From: Colletes latitarsis
Taxonomy: Eukaryota; Arthropoda; Insecta; Hymenoptera; Colletidae
DNA: 64,000 nt
Assembly: GCF_051014445.1 (NCBI RefSeq)
Contig: NC_135141.1
Location: 8,804,001-8,868,000 of the forward strand
Reading direction: 5' to 3'
Within the stretch, counting starts at the first letter, position 1. Each line of letters opens with the position of its first letter. Below are positions 47,434-61,796 of the stretch, in pieces. The notes beneath the pieces are model-generated. The model did no database searches. It saw only the letters and a list, made by a program, of their open reading frames with translations, and was not told where the DNA came from. The translations under genes were made by a program, and so were the position numbers.

Positions 47434-50400
47434 GTCTGGTATTTGCAATCATCTGGCTCATACTTTCGCACTTACGCATACTTGTTGGCCAGATCCCGGG
47501 CTTTTTCTGGTTTGGATCACGTAGTAATGTGGTACCACATTGAAACAGTCAATTAAACCTGAATTCGAACAATAGATTAGAGGAAAACCCCGGTTAGGTT
47601 TGTGTTAGGTCTGCTATTTGCAATCATCTGGCTCATACATTCGCACTCTTGCATACTTGTTGGCCAGATCCTGGGCTTTTTCTGGTTTGGATCACGTAGT
47701 AATGTGGTACCACACTGAAACAGTCAATTAAACCTGGATTGGATCAATATTTTAGAGGATAATACCGGTTAGGTCTGGATTATGTCCGGGATTTGCCCTC
47801 ATCTGGCTCGTACGTTCGCATTTTCCTCATACTTCTTGGCTAGATCCTGGGTTTCCGCTGGTTTGGATAACGTTGTAATGTGGTACCACACTGAAACGGT
47901 TAATTAAACCCGGATACGATCTATATTCTAGAGGATAACACCGGTTAGGTCCGGGTTATGTCTTGCATTTGCCCTCATCTGGCTCATACTTTCGCATCTT
48001 TCGCACATCTGTTAGCCAGATCCTGGGCTTTTTCTGGCCTGGATCACGTAGAAATGTGGTACCACACAGAAACAGTCAATTAAACCTGGCCTCCATCAAT
48101 ATTCTAAAGGATAATACCGGTTGGGTCTCGTCTAGGTCTGGGATTTGCCCTCATCTGACTCATACGTTCGCTTTTTTCGCATACTACTTGGCCAGATCCT
48201 GGGTTTTCTTCTGGTTTGGATCACGTAGTAATGTGGCACCACACTGAAACGGTCAATTAAACCAGGCCCCGGTCAATATTTTAAAGGATAATACCGGTTG
48301 GGTCTCGTTTAGGTCTGGGATTTGCCCTCATCTGACTCATACGTTCGCTTTTTTCGCATACTACTTGGCCAGATACTGGGCTTTTTCTGGTCTGGATCAC
48401 GTAGTAATGTGGCACCACACTGAAACGGTCAATTAAACCAGGCCCCGTGCAATATTTTAAAGGATAATACCGGCTGGGTCTCGTTTAGGTCTGGGATTTG
48501 CCCTCATCTGGCTCATACATTCGCTTTTTTCTCATACTTCTTGGCCAGATCCCGGGCTTTTTCTGGTTTGGATCACGTAGTATTGTGGAACCACACTGAA
48601 AGTGTCACGTAAACCCGGATACGATCAATACGTTACAGGATAACACCGGTTAGGTTTGTGTTAGGTCTGCTATTTGCAATCATCTGGCTCATACTTTCGC
48701 ACTCTCGCATGCCTGTTGGCCAGATCCCGGGCTTTTTCTCGTTTGGATCACGTAGTAATGTGGTACCACACTGAAACAGTCAATTTAACCTGGCTTCGAT
48801 GAATATTTTAAAGGATAACAATGGTTGGGTCTCGGTTAGGTCTGGGATTTGCCCTCATCCAGCTCATACTTTCGCACCTTTCGCATACCTGTTGGCCATA
48901 TCCTCGGCTTCTTCTGGTTTGGATCACGTAGTAGTGCGGTACCACACTGAAACAGTCAATTAAACCGTGCCCCGGTCAATATTTTAAAGGATAACACCAG
49001 TTAGGTCTGTTATTAGACTGCATCTGCCAATACTTTCGCACTTTCGCATACTTGTTGGCCAGATCCTGGATTTTTTCAGTTTGGATAACGTAGTAATGCG
49101 GTACCACACTGTAGCAGTCAATTAAACCTGGATTGGTTCAATATTTTAGAGGATAATACCGGTTAGGTCTGGGTTATGTCCGGGATTTGCCCTCATCTGG
49201 CTCATACTTTCGCATCTTTCGCACACCTGTTGGCCAGATCCTGGGGTTTCTTCGGGTTTGGATAACATAGTAATGTGGTACCACACTGAAACAGTCAATT
49301 AAACCTGGCCTCCATCAATATTCTAAAGGATAATACCGGTTGGGTCTCGTTTAGGTCTGGGATTTGCCCTCATCTGGCTCATACGTTCGCATTTTTCGCA
49401 TACTTCTTGGCCAGATTCTGGGTTTTCTTCTGGTTTGGATCACGTAGTAAGGTGGTACAACACTGAAACAGTCAATGAAACATGGGTACGAACAATATTA
49501 TAGAGGATAACACCGGTTAGGTTTGTGTTAGGTCTGGGATTTGCCCTCATCTGGCTCATACGTTCGCATCTTTCGCACACTTGTTGGCCAGATCCTGGGG
49601 TTTCTTCGGGTTTGGATAACATAGTAATGTGGTACCACACTGAAACGGTCAATTAAACCAGGCCCCGGTCAATATTTTAAAGGATAATACCGGTCGGGTC
49701 TCGTTTAGGTTTGGGATTTGCCCTCATCTGGCTCATACGTTCACTGTTTTCGCATACTTCTTGGCCAGATCCTGGGCTTTTTCTGGTTTGGATCACGTAG
49801 TAATGTGGCACCAAACTGAAACGGTCAATTAAACCAGGCCCCGGTCAATAATTTAAAGGATATCACCAGTTAGGTCTGTTATTTGACCCCATCTGCCAAT
49901 ACTTTCGCATTCTTCGCATACTTGTTGGCCAGATCCTGGGTTTTCTTCTGGTTTGGATAACGTATAATTGTGGAACCACACTGAAAGAGTCAATTAAACC
50001 CGGATACGATCAATACGTTACAAGATAACACCGGTTAGGTTTGTGTTAGGTCTGCTATTTGCAATCATCTGGCTCACACTTTCGCACTCTCGCATGCCTG
50101 TTGGCCAGATCCTGGGCTTTCTCTCGTTTGGATCACGTAGTAATGTGGTACCACACTGAAACAGTCAATTTAACCTGGCTTCGATTAATATTTTAGAGGG
50201 TAACACTGGTTGCGTCTCGGTTAGGTCTGCGATTTGCCTTCATCTGGCTCATACTTTCGCATCTTTCGCACACCTGTTGGCCAGATCCTGGGCTTTTTCT
50301 GGCCTGGATCACGTAGAAATGTGGTACCACACTGAAACAGTCAATTAAACCTGGCCTCCATCAATATACTAAAGGATAATACCGGTTGGGTCTCGTTTAG

Positions 50401-50520
50401 GTCTGGGATTTGCCCTCATCTGGCTCATACGTTCGCATTTGAGGCATACTTCTTGGCCAGATTCTGGGTTTTCTTCTGGTTTAGATCACGTAGTAAGGTG
50501 GTACCACACTGAAACAGTCA

Positions 50521-51953
50521 ATGAAACATGGGTACGAACAATATTATAGAGAATAACACCGGTTAGGTCCGGGTTATGTCTTGTATTTGCAATCATCTGG
50601 CACATACTTTCGCACTTTCGCATACCTGTTGGCCAGATCCTGGGCTTTTTCTGGTTTGGATCACGTAGTAATGTGGTACCACACTGAAACAGTCAATTAG
50701 ACCTGGATCCGATAAATATTTTATGGGATCACACCGGTTAGGTCTGGGTTATGTCTGGGGTTGCCTTCATCTGGCTCATACTTTCGCATCTTTCGCATAC
50801 CTGTTGGCCATATCCTCGGCTCTTTCTGGTTTGGAACACGTAGTAACGTGCTACCACAGTGAAACAGTCAATTAAACCAGGCCCCGGTCAATAGTTTAAA
50901 GGATAACACCAGTTAGGTCTGTTATTTGACCCCGTCTGCCAATACTTTCGCACTTTCGCATACTTTTTGGCCAGATCCTGGGCTTTTTCCCGTTTGAATC
51001 ACGTAGCAATGTGGTACCACACTGAAACAGTCAATTTAACCTGGCTTCGATGAATATTTTAAAGCATAACACTGGTTGGGTCTGGGTTATGTCTGGGATT
51101 TGCCTTCATCTGGCTCATACTTTCGCACCTTTCGCAAACCTGTTGGCCATATCCTCGGCTTTTTCTGGTTTGGATCACGTAGTAGTGTGGTACCACACTG
51201 AAACAGTCAATTAAACCAGGCCGCGGTCAATATTTTAAAGGATAACACCAGTTAGGTCTGTTATTTGACCCCATCTGCCAATACTTTCGCACTTTCACAT
51301 ACTTTTTGGCCAAAGCCTGGGCTTTTTCTGGTTTGGATCACGTAGTAATGTGGTACCACACTGAAGCAGTAAATTAAACCTGGATTGGATAAATCATTTA
51401 GAGGATAATACCGGTTGGGTCTCGTTTAGGTCTGAGATTTGCCCTCATCTGGCTCATACGTTCGCATTTTTCTCAAACATCTTGGCCTGGTCCTGGGCTT
51501 TTTCTAGTTTGGATCACGTAGTAATGTGGGACTACACTGAAGCAGTCAATTAAACCTGGCCTCGATCAATATTTTAAAGGATAACACCAGTTAAGTCTGT
51601 TATTTGACACCATCTGCCCACACTTTCGCATTTTTCGCATACTTGTTGGCCAGATTCAGCGATTTCTTCTGGTTTGTATAACGTAGTATTGAGGTACCAC
51701 ACTGAAACAGTCAATTAAACCCGGATACGATCAATACGTTAGAGGATAACACCGGTTTGGTTTGTGTTAGGTCTGGTATTTGCAATCATCAGCTCATTCT
51801 TTCGCACTTTCCTGGGTTTTTTCTGGTTTGGATCACGTAGTAATGTGGTACCACACTGAAACAGTCAATTAAACATGGATTGGATCAATCTTTTAGAGGA
51901 TAATACCGGTTGGGTCTCGTTTAGGTCTGGGATTTGCCCTCATCTGGCTCATA
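50521..51953. repeat. internal segmental duplication in HOR copy 2, left arm
   Basis: ATGGGTACGAACAATATTAT at 50528 recurs at 52921, and ATCTTTTAGAGGATAATACC at 51888 recurs at 54281, both with offset 2,393 bp. The matching part is about 1.4 kb. The ~0.95 kb between the arms (51954-52913) corresponds to about 37250-38210 of copy 1. In copy 1 the duplicated segment is present only once, starting near 38211. Confidence 0.8.
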
Positions 51954-52913
51954 CGTTCGCATTTTCCTCATACTTCTTGGCTAGATCCTGGGTTTTCCGC
52001 TGGTTTGGATAACGTTGTAATGTGGTACCACACTGAAACGGTCAATTAAATCTGGCATCGATCAATATTTTAAAGGATAATACCGGACGGGTCTCGTTTA
52101 GGTCTGGGATTTGCCCTCATCTGGCTCATACGTTCACTGATTTCGCATACGTCTTGGCCAGATCCTGGGCTTTTTCTGGTTTGTATCACGTAGTAATGTG
52201 GTACCACACTGAAACGGTCAATTAAACCAGGCCCCGGTCAATATTTTAAAGGATAATACCGGTTGGGTCTCGTTTAGGTCTGGGATTTGCCCTCATCTGA
52301 CTCATACGTTCGCTTTTTTCGCATACTTCTTGGCCAGATCCTGGGCTTTCTCTGGTTTGGATCACGTAGTAATGTGGCACCACACTGAAACGGTCAATTA
52401 AACCAGGCCCCGTGGAATATTTTAAAGGATAATACCGGTTGGGTCTCGTTTAGGTCTGGGATTTGCCCTCATCTGGCTCATACATTCGCTTTTTTCTCAT
52501 ACTTCTTGGCCAGGTCCTGTGCTTTTTCTAGTTTGGATCACGTGGTAATGTGGGACTACACTGAAGCGGTCAATTAAATCTGGCCTCGATCAATATTTTA
52601 AAGGATAACACCGGTTAGGTCCGTTATTTGACACCATCTGCCCATACTTTCGCTTTTTTCTCATACTTCTTGGCCAGATCCTGGGCTCTTTCTGGTTTGC
52701 ATCACGTAGTAATGTGGCACCATACTGAAACGGTCAATTAAACCTGGCCTCCATCAATATTCTAAAGGATAATACCGGTTGGGTCTCGTTTAGGTCTGGG
52801 ATTTGCCCTCATCTGGCTCATACGTTCGCATTATTCGCATACTTCTTGGCCAGATTCTGGGTTTTCTTCTGGTTTGGATCACGTAGTAAGGTGGTACCAC
52901 ACTGAAACGGTCA

Positions 52914-54346
52914 ATGAAACATGGGTACGAACAATATTATAGAGAATAACACCGGTTAGGTCCGGGTTATGTCTTGTATTTGCAATCATCTGGCACATAC
53001 TTTCGCACTTTCGCATACCTGTTGGCCAGATCCTGGGCTTTTTCTGGTTTGGATCACGTAGTAATGTGGTACCACACTGAAACAGTCAATTAGACCTGGA
53101 TCCGATAAATATTTTATGGGATCACACCGGTTAGGTCTGGGTTATGTCTGGGGTTGCCTTCATCTGGCTCATACTTTCGCATCTTTCGCATACCTGTTGG
53201 CCATATCCTCGGCTCTTTCTGGTTTGGAACACGTAGTAACGTGCTACCACAGTGAAACAGTCAATTAAACCAGGCCCCGGTCAATAGTTTAAAGGATAAC
53301 ACCAGTTAGGTCTGTTATTTGACCCCATCTGCCAATACTTTCGCACTTTCGCATACTTTTTGGCCAGATCCTGGGCTTTTTCCCGTTTGAATCACGTAGC
53401 AATGTGGTACCACACTGAAACAGTCAATTTAACCTGGCTTCGATGAATATTTTAAAGCATAACACTGGTTGGGTCTGGGTTATGTCTGGGATTTGCCTTC
53501 ATCTGGCTCATACTTTCGCACCTTTCGCAAACCTGTTGGCCATATCCTCGGCTTTTTCTGGTTTGGATCACGTAGTAGTGTGGTACCACACTGAAACAGT
53601 CAATTAAACCAGGCCGCGGTCAATATTTTAAAGGATAACACCAGTTAGGTCTGTTATTTGACCCCATCTGCCAATACTTTCGCACTTTCACATACTTTTT
53701 GGCCAAAGCCTGGGCTTTTTCTGGTTTGGATCACGTAGTAATGTGGTACCACACTGAAGCAGTAAATTAAACCTGGATTGGATAAATCATTTAGAGGATA
53801 ATACCGGTTGGGTCTCGTTTAGGTCTGAGATTTGCCCTCATCTGGCTCATACGTTCGCATTTTTCTCAAACATCTTGGCCAGGTCCTGGGCTTTTTCTAG
53901 TTTGGATCACGTAGTAATGTGGGACTACACTGAAGCAGTCAATTAAACCTGGCCTCGATCAATATTTTAAAGGATAACACCAGTTAAGTCTGTTATTTGA
54001 CACCATCTGCCCACACTTTCGCATTTTTCGCATACTTGTTGGCCAGATTCAGCGATTTCTTCTGGTTTGTATAACGTAGTATTGAGGTACCACACTGAAA
54101 CAGTCAATTAAACCCGGATACGATCAATACGTTAGAGGATAACACCGGTTTGGTTTGTGTTAGGTCTGGTATTTGCAATCATCAGCTCATTCTTTCGCAC
54201 TTTCCTGGGCTTTTTCTGGTTTGGATCACGTAGTAATGTGGTACCACACTGAAACAGTCAATTAAACATGGATTGGATCAATCTTTTAGAGGATAATACC
54301 GGTTGGGTCTCGTTTAGGTCTGGGATTTGCCCTCATCTGGCCCATA
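52914..54346. repeat. internal segmental duplication in HOR copy 2, right arm
   Basis: Second arm of the 2,393-bp-offset duplication. It ends where the left arm continues CATCTGGCTCATACG and this one continues CATCTGGCCCATACG. It corresponds to the single version in copy 1 that starts near 38211. Confidence 0.8.
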
Positions 54347-57300
54347 CGTTCGCTTTTTTCTCATACTTCTTGTCCAGATCCTGGGCTTTTTCTGGTTTGG
54401 ATCATGTAGTAATGTGGCACCACACTGAAACAGTCAATTAAACCAGGCCCCGGTCAATATTTTAAAGGATAACACCAGTTAGGTCTGTTATTTGACCCCA
54501 TCTGCCAATACTTTCGCACTTTCACATACTTTTTGGCCAAAGCCTGGGCTTTTTCTGGTTTGGATCACGTAGTAATGTGGTACCACACTGAAGCAGTAAA
54601 TTAAACCTGGATTGGATAAATCATTTAGAGGATAATACCGGTTGGGTCTCGTTTAGGTCTGGGATTTGCCCTCATCTGGCCCATACGTTCGCTTTTTTCT
54701 CATACTTCTTGTCCAGATCCTGGGCTTTTTCTGGTTTGGATCATGTAGTAATGTGGCACCACACTGAAACAGTCAATTAAACCTGGTTTCGATGTATATT
54801 TTAGAGGATAACACCGGTTAGGTCCGGGTTACGTCTACGATTTGCCCTCATGTGGCTTATACGTTCGCTTTTTTCTCATACTTCTTGGCCAGATCCTAGG
54901 TTTTCTTCTGGTTTGGATAACGTAGTAATGCGGTACCACACTGAAGCAGTCAATTAAACTTGCATTCGATCAATACTTTAGAGGATAACACCGGTTAGGT
55001 TTGTGTTAGGTCTGGTATTTGCAATCATCTGGCTCATACTTTCGCATTAATCGCATACTTGTTGGCCAGATCCTGGGTTTTCTTCCGGTTTGGATCTTGT
55101 AATGTCGTACCACACTGAAACAGTCAATGAAACCAGGCCCCGATCAATATTTTAAAGGATAACACCGGTTGGGCCTTGGCTATGTCTGGGATTTGCCCTC
55201 ATCTGGCTCTTACTTTCGCATCCTTCGCATACCTGTTGGCCAGATCCTGGGCTTTTTCTGGTTTGGATAACGTAGTAATGTGGTACCACACTGAGACAGT
55301 CAATCAAACCTGGATTCGAACAATATTTTAGAGGATGACACCGGTTAGGTTTGTGTTCAGTCTGGTATTTGCAATCATCTGTCTCATACTTTCGCATTTT
55401 TCGCAAACTTGTTGGCCAGATCCTGGGTGTTTTTCTGGTTTGGATCACGTAGTAATCTCGTACCACACTGAAACAGTCAATTAAACCTGGATTCGAACAA
55501 TATTTTAGAGGATGACACCGGTTAGGTTTGTGTTCGGTCTGGTATTTGCAATCATCTGGCTCATACTTTCGCATTTTTCGCAAACTTGTTGGCCAGATCC
55601 TGGGTGTTTTTCTGGTTTGGATCACGTAGTAATGTCGTACCACACTGAAACAGTCAATGAAACCAGGCCCCGATCAATATTTTAAAGGATAACACCGGTT
55701 GGGTCTTGGTTATGTCTGGGATTTGCCCTCATCTGGCTCATACTTTCGCATTTTTCGCATACTTGTTGGCCAGATCGTGGGTTTCTTCAGGTTTGGATAA
55801 CGTAGTAATGCGGAACCACACTGTAGCAGTCAATTAAACCTGCATTCGATCAATACTATAGAGGATAACACCGGTTAGGTTTGTGTTAGGACTGGTATTT
55901 GCAATCATCTGGCTCATACTTTCGCATTAATCGCATACTTGTTGGCCAGATCCTGGGATTTCTTCTGGTATGGATCACGTAGTAATGTCGTAACACACTG
56001 AAACAGTCAATGAAACCAGGCCCCGGTCAATATTTTAAACGATGACACCGGTTGGGTCTCGTTTAGCTTAGGAATTTGCCCTCATCTGGCTTATACGTTC
56101 GCATCTTTCGCATACCTGTTGGTCAGATCCTGGGCTTTTTCTGGTTTGGATGACGTAGTCATGTGCTACCACACTGAATCAGTCAGTTACACCTGGATTG
56201 GATCAATATTTTAGAGGATAACACCGGTTAGGTCTGGGTTATGTCTGGTATTTGCTATCATCTGGCTCATACTTTCGCATTTTTCGCATACTTGTTGGCC
56301 AGATCGTGGGTTTCTTCAGGTTTGGATAACGTAGTAATGCGGTACCACACTGAAGCAGTCAATTAAACCTGCATTCGATCAATACTTTAGAGAATAACAC
56401 CGGTAAGGTTTGTGTTCAGTCTGGTATTTGCAATCATCTGGCTCATACTTTCGCATTTTTCGCAAACTTGTTGGCCAGATCCTGGGTTTCGTTCTGGTTT
56501 GGATCACGTAGTAATGTCGTAGCACACTGAAACAGTCAATTAAACCTGGATTCGAACAATATTTTAGAGGATGACACCGGTTAGGTTTGTGTTCGGTCTG
56601 GTATTTGCAATCATCTGGCTCGTACTTTCGCATTTTTCGCAAACTTGATGGCCAGATCCTGGGTGTTTTTCAGGTTTGGATCACATAGTAATGTCGTACC
56701 ACACTGAAACAGTCAATGAAACCAGGCCCCGATCAATATTTTAAAGGATAACACCGGTTGGGTCTTGGTTATGTCTGGGATTTGCCCTCATCTGGCTCAT
56801 AATTTCGCATTCATCGCATACTTGTTGGTCAGATCCTGGGCTCTTTCTAGTTTGGATCACGTAGTAATGTGGTACCACACGGAAACACTCAATTAAACCT
56901 GGATTGGATCAATATTTTAGAGGATAACACTGGTTAGGTCTGGGTTATGTCTGGAATTTGCAATCATCTGGCTCATACTTTCGCAATAATCGCATACTTG
57001 ATGGCCAGATCCTGGGTTTTCTTCTGGTTTGGATCGCGGAGTAAAGTCGTTCCACACTGAAACAGTCAATTAAACCTGCAATCGATCTATATTTTAGAGG
57101 ATAACACCGGTTAGGTCTGTGTTATGTCTGTGATTTGCTCTCATCTGGCTCATACTTTCGCATCTTTCGCATACCTGTTGGCCTGATGCTGGGCTTTTTC
57201 TGGTTTGGATCACGTAGTAATGTGGTAACACACTAAAACACTCAATTAAACCGGGTTTCGATCTATATTTTAGAGGATACCACCGGTTAGGTGTGGGTTA

Positions 57301-59922
57301 TTTCTGGGATTTGCCCTCTTCTGGCTCATACTTTCGCATTCTTCGCATACTTGTTGGCCAGATCCTGGGCTTTCTCGGGTTTGGATTACGTAGTAATGTG
57401 GTACCACACTGAAACAGTCAATTAGATCTAGTATAAAGTATTCGATCAATACTTTAGAGGATAACACCGTCTAGATCTGGGTTATGTCTGGGATTTGCCC
57501 TCATCTGGCTCATACGTTCGCAATTTTCGCATACTTCTTGGCCAGCTCCTGGGTTCTGTTCTGGTTTGGATAACGTAGTATTGTGGTACCACACTGAAAC
57601 AGTCAATTAAACGCAGATTCATCAATACGATAAAGGATAACACCGGTTTCGCTTGTGTTAGGTCTGGAATTTACCCTCATCTGGCACATGCTTCCGCATC
57701 TTTCGCATACTTGTTGGCCAGATCCTGGGCTTTTTCTGGTTTGGATCACGTAGCAATGTGGTACCACACTGAAACAGACAATTAAACCAGGCCCCGATCT
57801 ATATTTTAAAGGATAACTCCAGTTAGGTTTGGTATTTGACCACATCTGGCTCATACTTTCGCACTTTCGCATACTTGTTGGCCAGATCCTGGGTTTTTTC
57901 TGGGTTGGATCAGGTTGTAATGTGGTACCACACTGAAACAGTCAATTATACCAGTCCCCGATCAATATCTTAAAGGATAACTCCAGTTAGGTCTGGTATT
58001 TGACCACATCTGGCTCATACGTTCGCAATTTTCGCATACTTCTTGGCCAGCTCCTGGGTTTTTTTCTGGTTTGGATAACATAGTAATGCGGTACCACACT
58101 GGAGCAGTCAACTACACCTGGATTCGATCAATACTTTAGAGGATAACACCAGTTAGGTTTGTGTTAGGTCTGGTATTTGCAATCATCTAGCTCATACTTT
58201 CGCATTTTTCGCATACTTCTTGGCCAGATCCTGGGTTTCCTTCTGGTTTGGATCACGTAGTGAGGTGGTACCACACTGAATCTGTTAATTAAACCTGGAT
58301 TCGATAAATATTTTATAGGATAACATCGGTTAGGTGTGGGTTATGTCTGGGATTTGCCCTCATCAGGTTCATACTTTCGCATTTTTCGCATACTTGTTGG
58401 CCAGATCCTTGGGTTTTTCTGGTTTGAATCACGTAGTAATGTGGCACCACACTGAAACAGTCAATTAAACCTGACCTCAACCAATATTTTAAAAGATAAC
58501 ATCTGTTGGGTCTCGTTTAGGACTGCGACTTGCCACCATCTGGCTCATACTTTCGCATCTTTCGCATACCTGTTGGCCAGATCCTGGGCTTTTTGTGGTT
58601 TGGAACATGTAGTAATGTGGTAACACACTGAGAAAGCCAATTAAGCCTGGATTCGGTAAATATTTGATAGGATAAGACGGGTTAGGTCTGGGCTACGTCT
58701 GGGATTTGCCCTCATCTGGCTCTTACTTTCGCATCTTTCGCATATTTGTTGGCCACATGCTTGGGTTTTTCTGGTTTGAATCACGTAGTAATGTGGCACC
58801 ACACTGAAAGATTCAATTAAACATGATCTCGACCAATATTTTAAAAGATAACATCTGTTGGGTCCCGTTTAGGACTGCGACTTGCCATCATCTGGCTCAT
58901 ACTTTCGCATCTTTCGCATACCTGTTGGCCAGATCCTGGTCTTTTTGTGGTTTGGATCACGTGGTATATTGGTACCACACTGAGAAAGCCAATTAAGCCT
59001 GGATTCGATAAATATTTTATAGGATAACACGGGTTAGGTCTGGGCTATGTCTGGGACTTGCCCTCATCTGGCTCTTACTTTCGCATCTTTCGCTTACCTG
59101 TTGGCCAGATCCTGGGTTTTTCAAGTTTGGATCACGTAGTAATGTGGTACCACACTGAAACAGTCAATTAATCCTGGTTTCGATCTATACTTTAACGGAT
59201 AACACCGGTTAGGTCTGGGTTATGTCCGGGATTTGCCCTCATCTGGCTCATACTTTCCCATCTTCCGCATACCTGTTGGCCAAATCCTGGGCTTTTTCTG
59301 GTTTGGATCACGTAGTAATGTGGTACCACACTGAAACAGTCAATTAAACCCAGATTCGATGAATGCTTTAGAGGATAACACCGGTAAGGTCTGGGTTATG
59401 TCCGGGATTTGCCCTCATCTGGCTCATACTTTCGCATCTTTCGCATACCTGATGGCCAGATCCTGGGCTTTTTCTGGTTTAGATCACGTAGTAAGGTGGT
59501 ACCACACTGAAACAGTCAATGAAACATGGTTACGAACAATATTATAGAGGATAACACCGGTTAGGTTTGTGTTAGGTCTGGTATTTGCAACCATCTGGCT
59601 CATACTTTCGCATTTTTCGCATACTTGTTGTCCAGAACCTGGGTTTTTTTCAAGATTGGATCACGTATTAATGTAGTACCACACTGAAACAGTCAATTAA
59701 ACCAGGCCCCGGCCAATATTTTAAAGGATAACCCCAGTTAGGTCTGTTATTTGACCCCATCTGCCCATACTTTCGCATTTTTCGCATACTTATTGGCCAG
59801 ATCCTGGGTTTTCTTCTGGTTTGGATAACGTAGTATTGTGGTACTACACTGTAACAGTCAATTAAACCCGGATGCGATCAATACGTTAGAGGGTAACACC
59901 GGTTTGGTTTGTGTTAGGTCTG

Positions 59923-61796
59923 TGTTAAAATATGTGCGAGTCGGTCTTTGGGGGGTTTTCTCCCCTGACCTGATCTCTCACCCTTTAACGGGGAGTCCGA
60001 AATTCGAGGGATTGGAATTGTGTGGGAAAGTGAATTGTACATTTAAAAATTTCCTTCGCCTGGTCCACTGCACACAGAGCGGTTATTTAAACAAAAATTA
60101 AATTGAAAATAAACAAAAAGGAAGGAAATTAATAAAAACGAGAAATTAAAATTATAAATTTTGTATTAAAATTGCAGGAAAAACCCGAGCTGAAGGCTCG
60201 GAAATACCTGCGCCGCCGTCGGACCCTACGGCTCTCGTCTCGGTCTTCTGTGATCAAAAAGAAGTACCGAAATTCGGCGGTTAATAACTGACAGCGCTCG
60301 GTACGTTGTCTGACTCGCTCTAATCCACACGCTCCTTTTTCCGTTTACGGTAAACAGGAGCGGGATTCTTACACAGCGATACACAACTGTGTTAGTGGAC
60401 TGTATTATTATTTGAACGTTTCAGATTTTGGAAACGTTGAGTTGCAGATTAGGAAGACGAGATTCTAATCTCGATATTCCCACTGCTGCAGGCTTGGTTT
60501 TTGCAGGAGAGGACAACAAGTGGAGGTTGTAAGGCTCCAAAGGTTGTCAACTCCGCGGTCCCTCGCCGTTCCCTAGTCCGTACGGGACCGGTGTGATGCA
60601 GAGCCTTAACTACGCAGAAGCGACTGATTATTAAGGGTCTAACACCACGGTGCCCTTTGAACGTAGTTCTACGTCGAGTGTCCGTACCCACTGACGATCT
60701 GGAACTCACGCACGAGCAGATCGAAACCAGCCGAGATATTTACCCAGGGAATGCTAATAAGGCCCCTATCGGGTGTTATCCCAAACTTTTGTTTCTACCC
60801 TGGAAAACGACAAACCCAACCCAGGGAGTATGCAACAAAGTTGCCCTATAGATTGGGTTTTTGAACCGTGCATTAGCCAAGCAGAGAATCAAGAAATTCT
60901 CTCGGTTCTCGAACACGACCACTGATTACAGCAATCCGTGTTCTTCGTCGCAACGGTGGCGATAATCAAGCACTATTTAAGTGTAAATTTGATTATGCTC
61001 AGCCACCGATTGCGGGTTAAATCTTTGGAAAGATAATCACGCTGATTTTATTCATTTCCACTTCTACACGACCACTGATTACAGCAATACGTGTTTATTC
61101 AGCACCGATGGCGGTAACTAATGATTATAAAAGTGTAAATTTGGTACTTTTCAGACATGGGTTGCTTTTTGAGCGAAGTGAAAAGAAAATCAGTTGGATT
61201 TTGTTTCCTTCCAAAATGGTTCGTTCGTCGCGGTGACCGATTTCTGCATGTGAACGTATGGACGGAATATTTCGACACAAGGGCAGGATTATTTAACTCC
61301 GCTGCAGTCTCAATTCCGAGCAACTTTGTTCACATAATTCTACGACAAGTTAGACACAACTAACTTGTCGAGAATCAGTCTCCGACTTCAGACGAGGTCG
61401 ACCATGCGGTCCGCTCTCGTCGAGAACCAAATAGCGAGTGCACCTGAGACATACCTGCTTAACCGTGGCCACGAGGGAGGGGAAATTTTCATCTCGTGGC
61501 GCTGTCTGGTCTAAGCTGTCTGTCTCTTATTAATTTTGAATCCTCTCTTCGTTTCGGCGTAGTAAAACCTGTTCTCTTGGAACCGTTACTGGGCCGATCG
61601 CGGAACTGTTATCGAATGTAAATACGGAGTTTTTCTATGCGGTATTGTTCCCGTAACGTATTACGCCTCAGAGAAGACTCTGGAATGTCGCGTAACCAAG
61701 GAACAACACCGTACAAGGAATGGCCCGTTTCTCTATCGATCACGCGATGGTTTAACCGACGTTTTTCGATTGTCGAATTAACGCGATATTTAAACA
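59923..61796 (+). mobile_element. LTR-like element B, HOR copy 3
   Basis: Third copy with identical ends and flanking GTCTG (59918-59922 and 61797-61801). It shares the T near 60439 with copy 2 and has its own change at about 60712 (ACGCACGAG for ACGCTCGAG). Copies 2 and 3 may therefore be closer to each other than to copy 1. Confidence 0.75.
61126..61157 (+). promoter_or_regulatory. putative core promoter of element B (copy 3)
   Basis: TATAAAAG at 61126-61133 with TCAGAC 25 bp downstream, identical to the other copies. Confidence 0.42.

Larger units (their letters stand above)
40601..54786. repeat. large higher-order repeat, copy 2 (14,186 bp)
   Basis: Offsets to copy 1 are 13,710 at the start, 13,886 after an extra monomer at about 41065-41240, and 13,532 from about 42450 on, after loss of two monomers. 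Element B is at 45560-47433. The last third differs from copy 1 by an internal duplication with an offset of 2,393 bp (50521-51953 and 52914-54346). Identity outside the rearrangements is very high by eye, including inside element B. Confidence 0.9.

Noticed and set aside
32028..61796. Three separate insertions of element B
   Set aside because: All three have the same target duplication, flanks and position in the HOR, so they are one insertion copied by segmental duplication.
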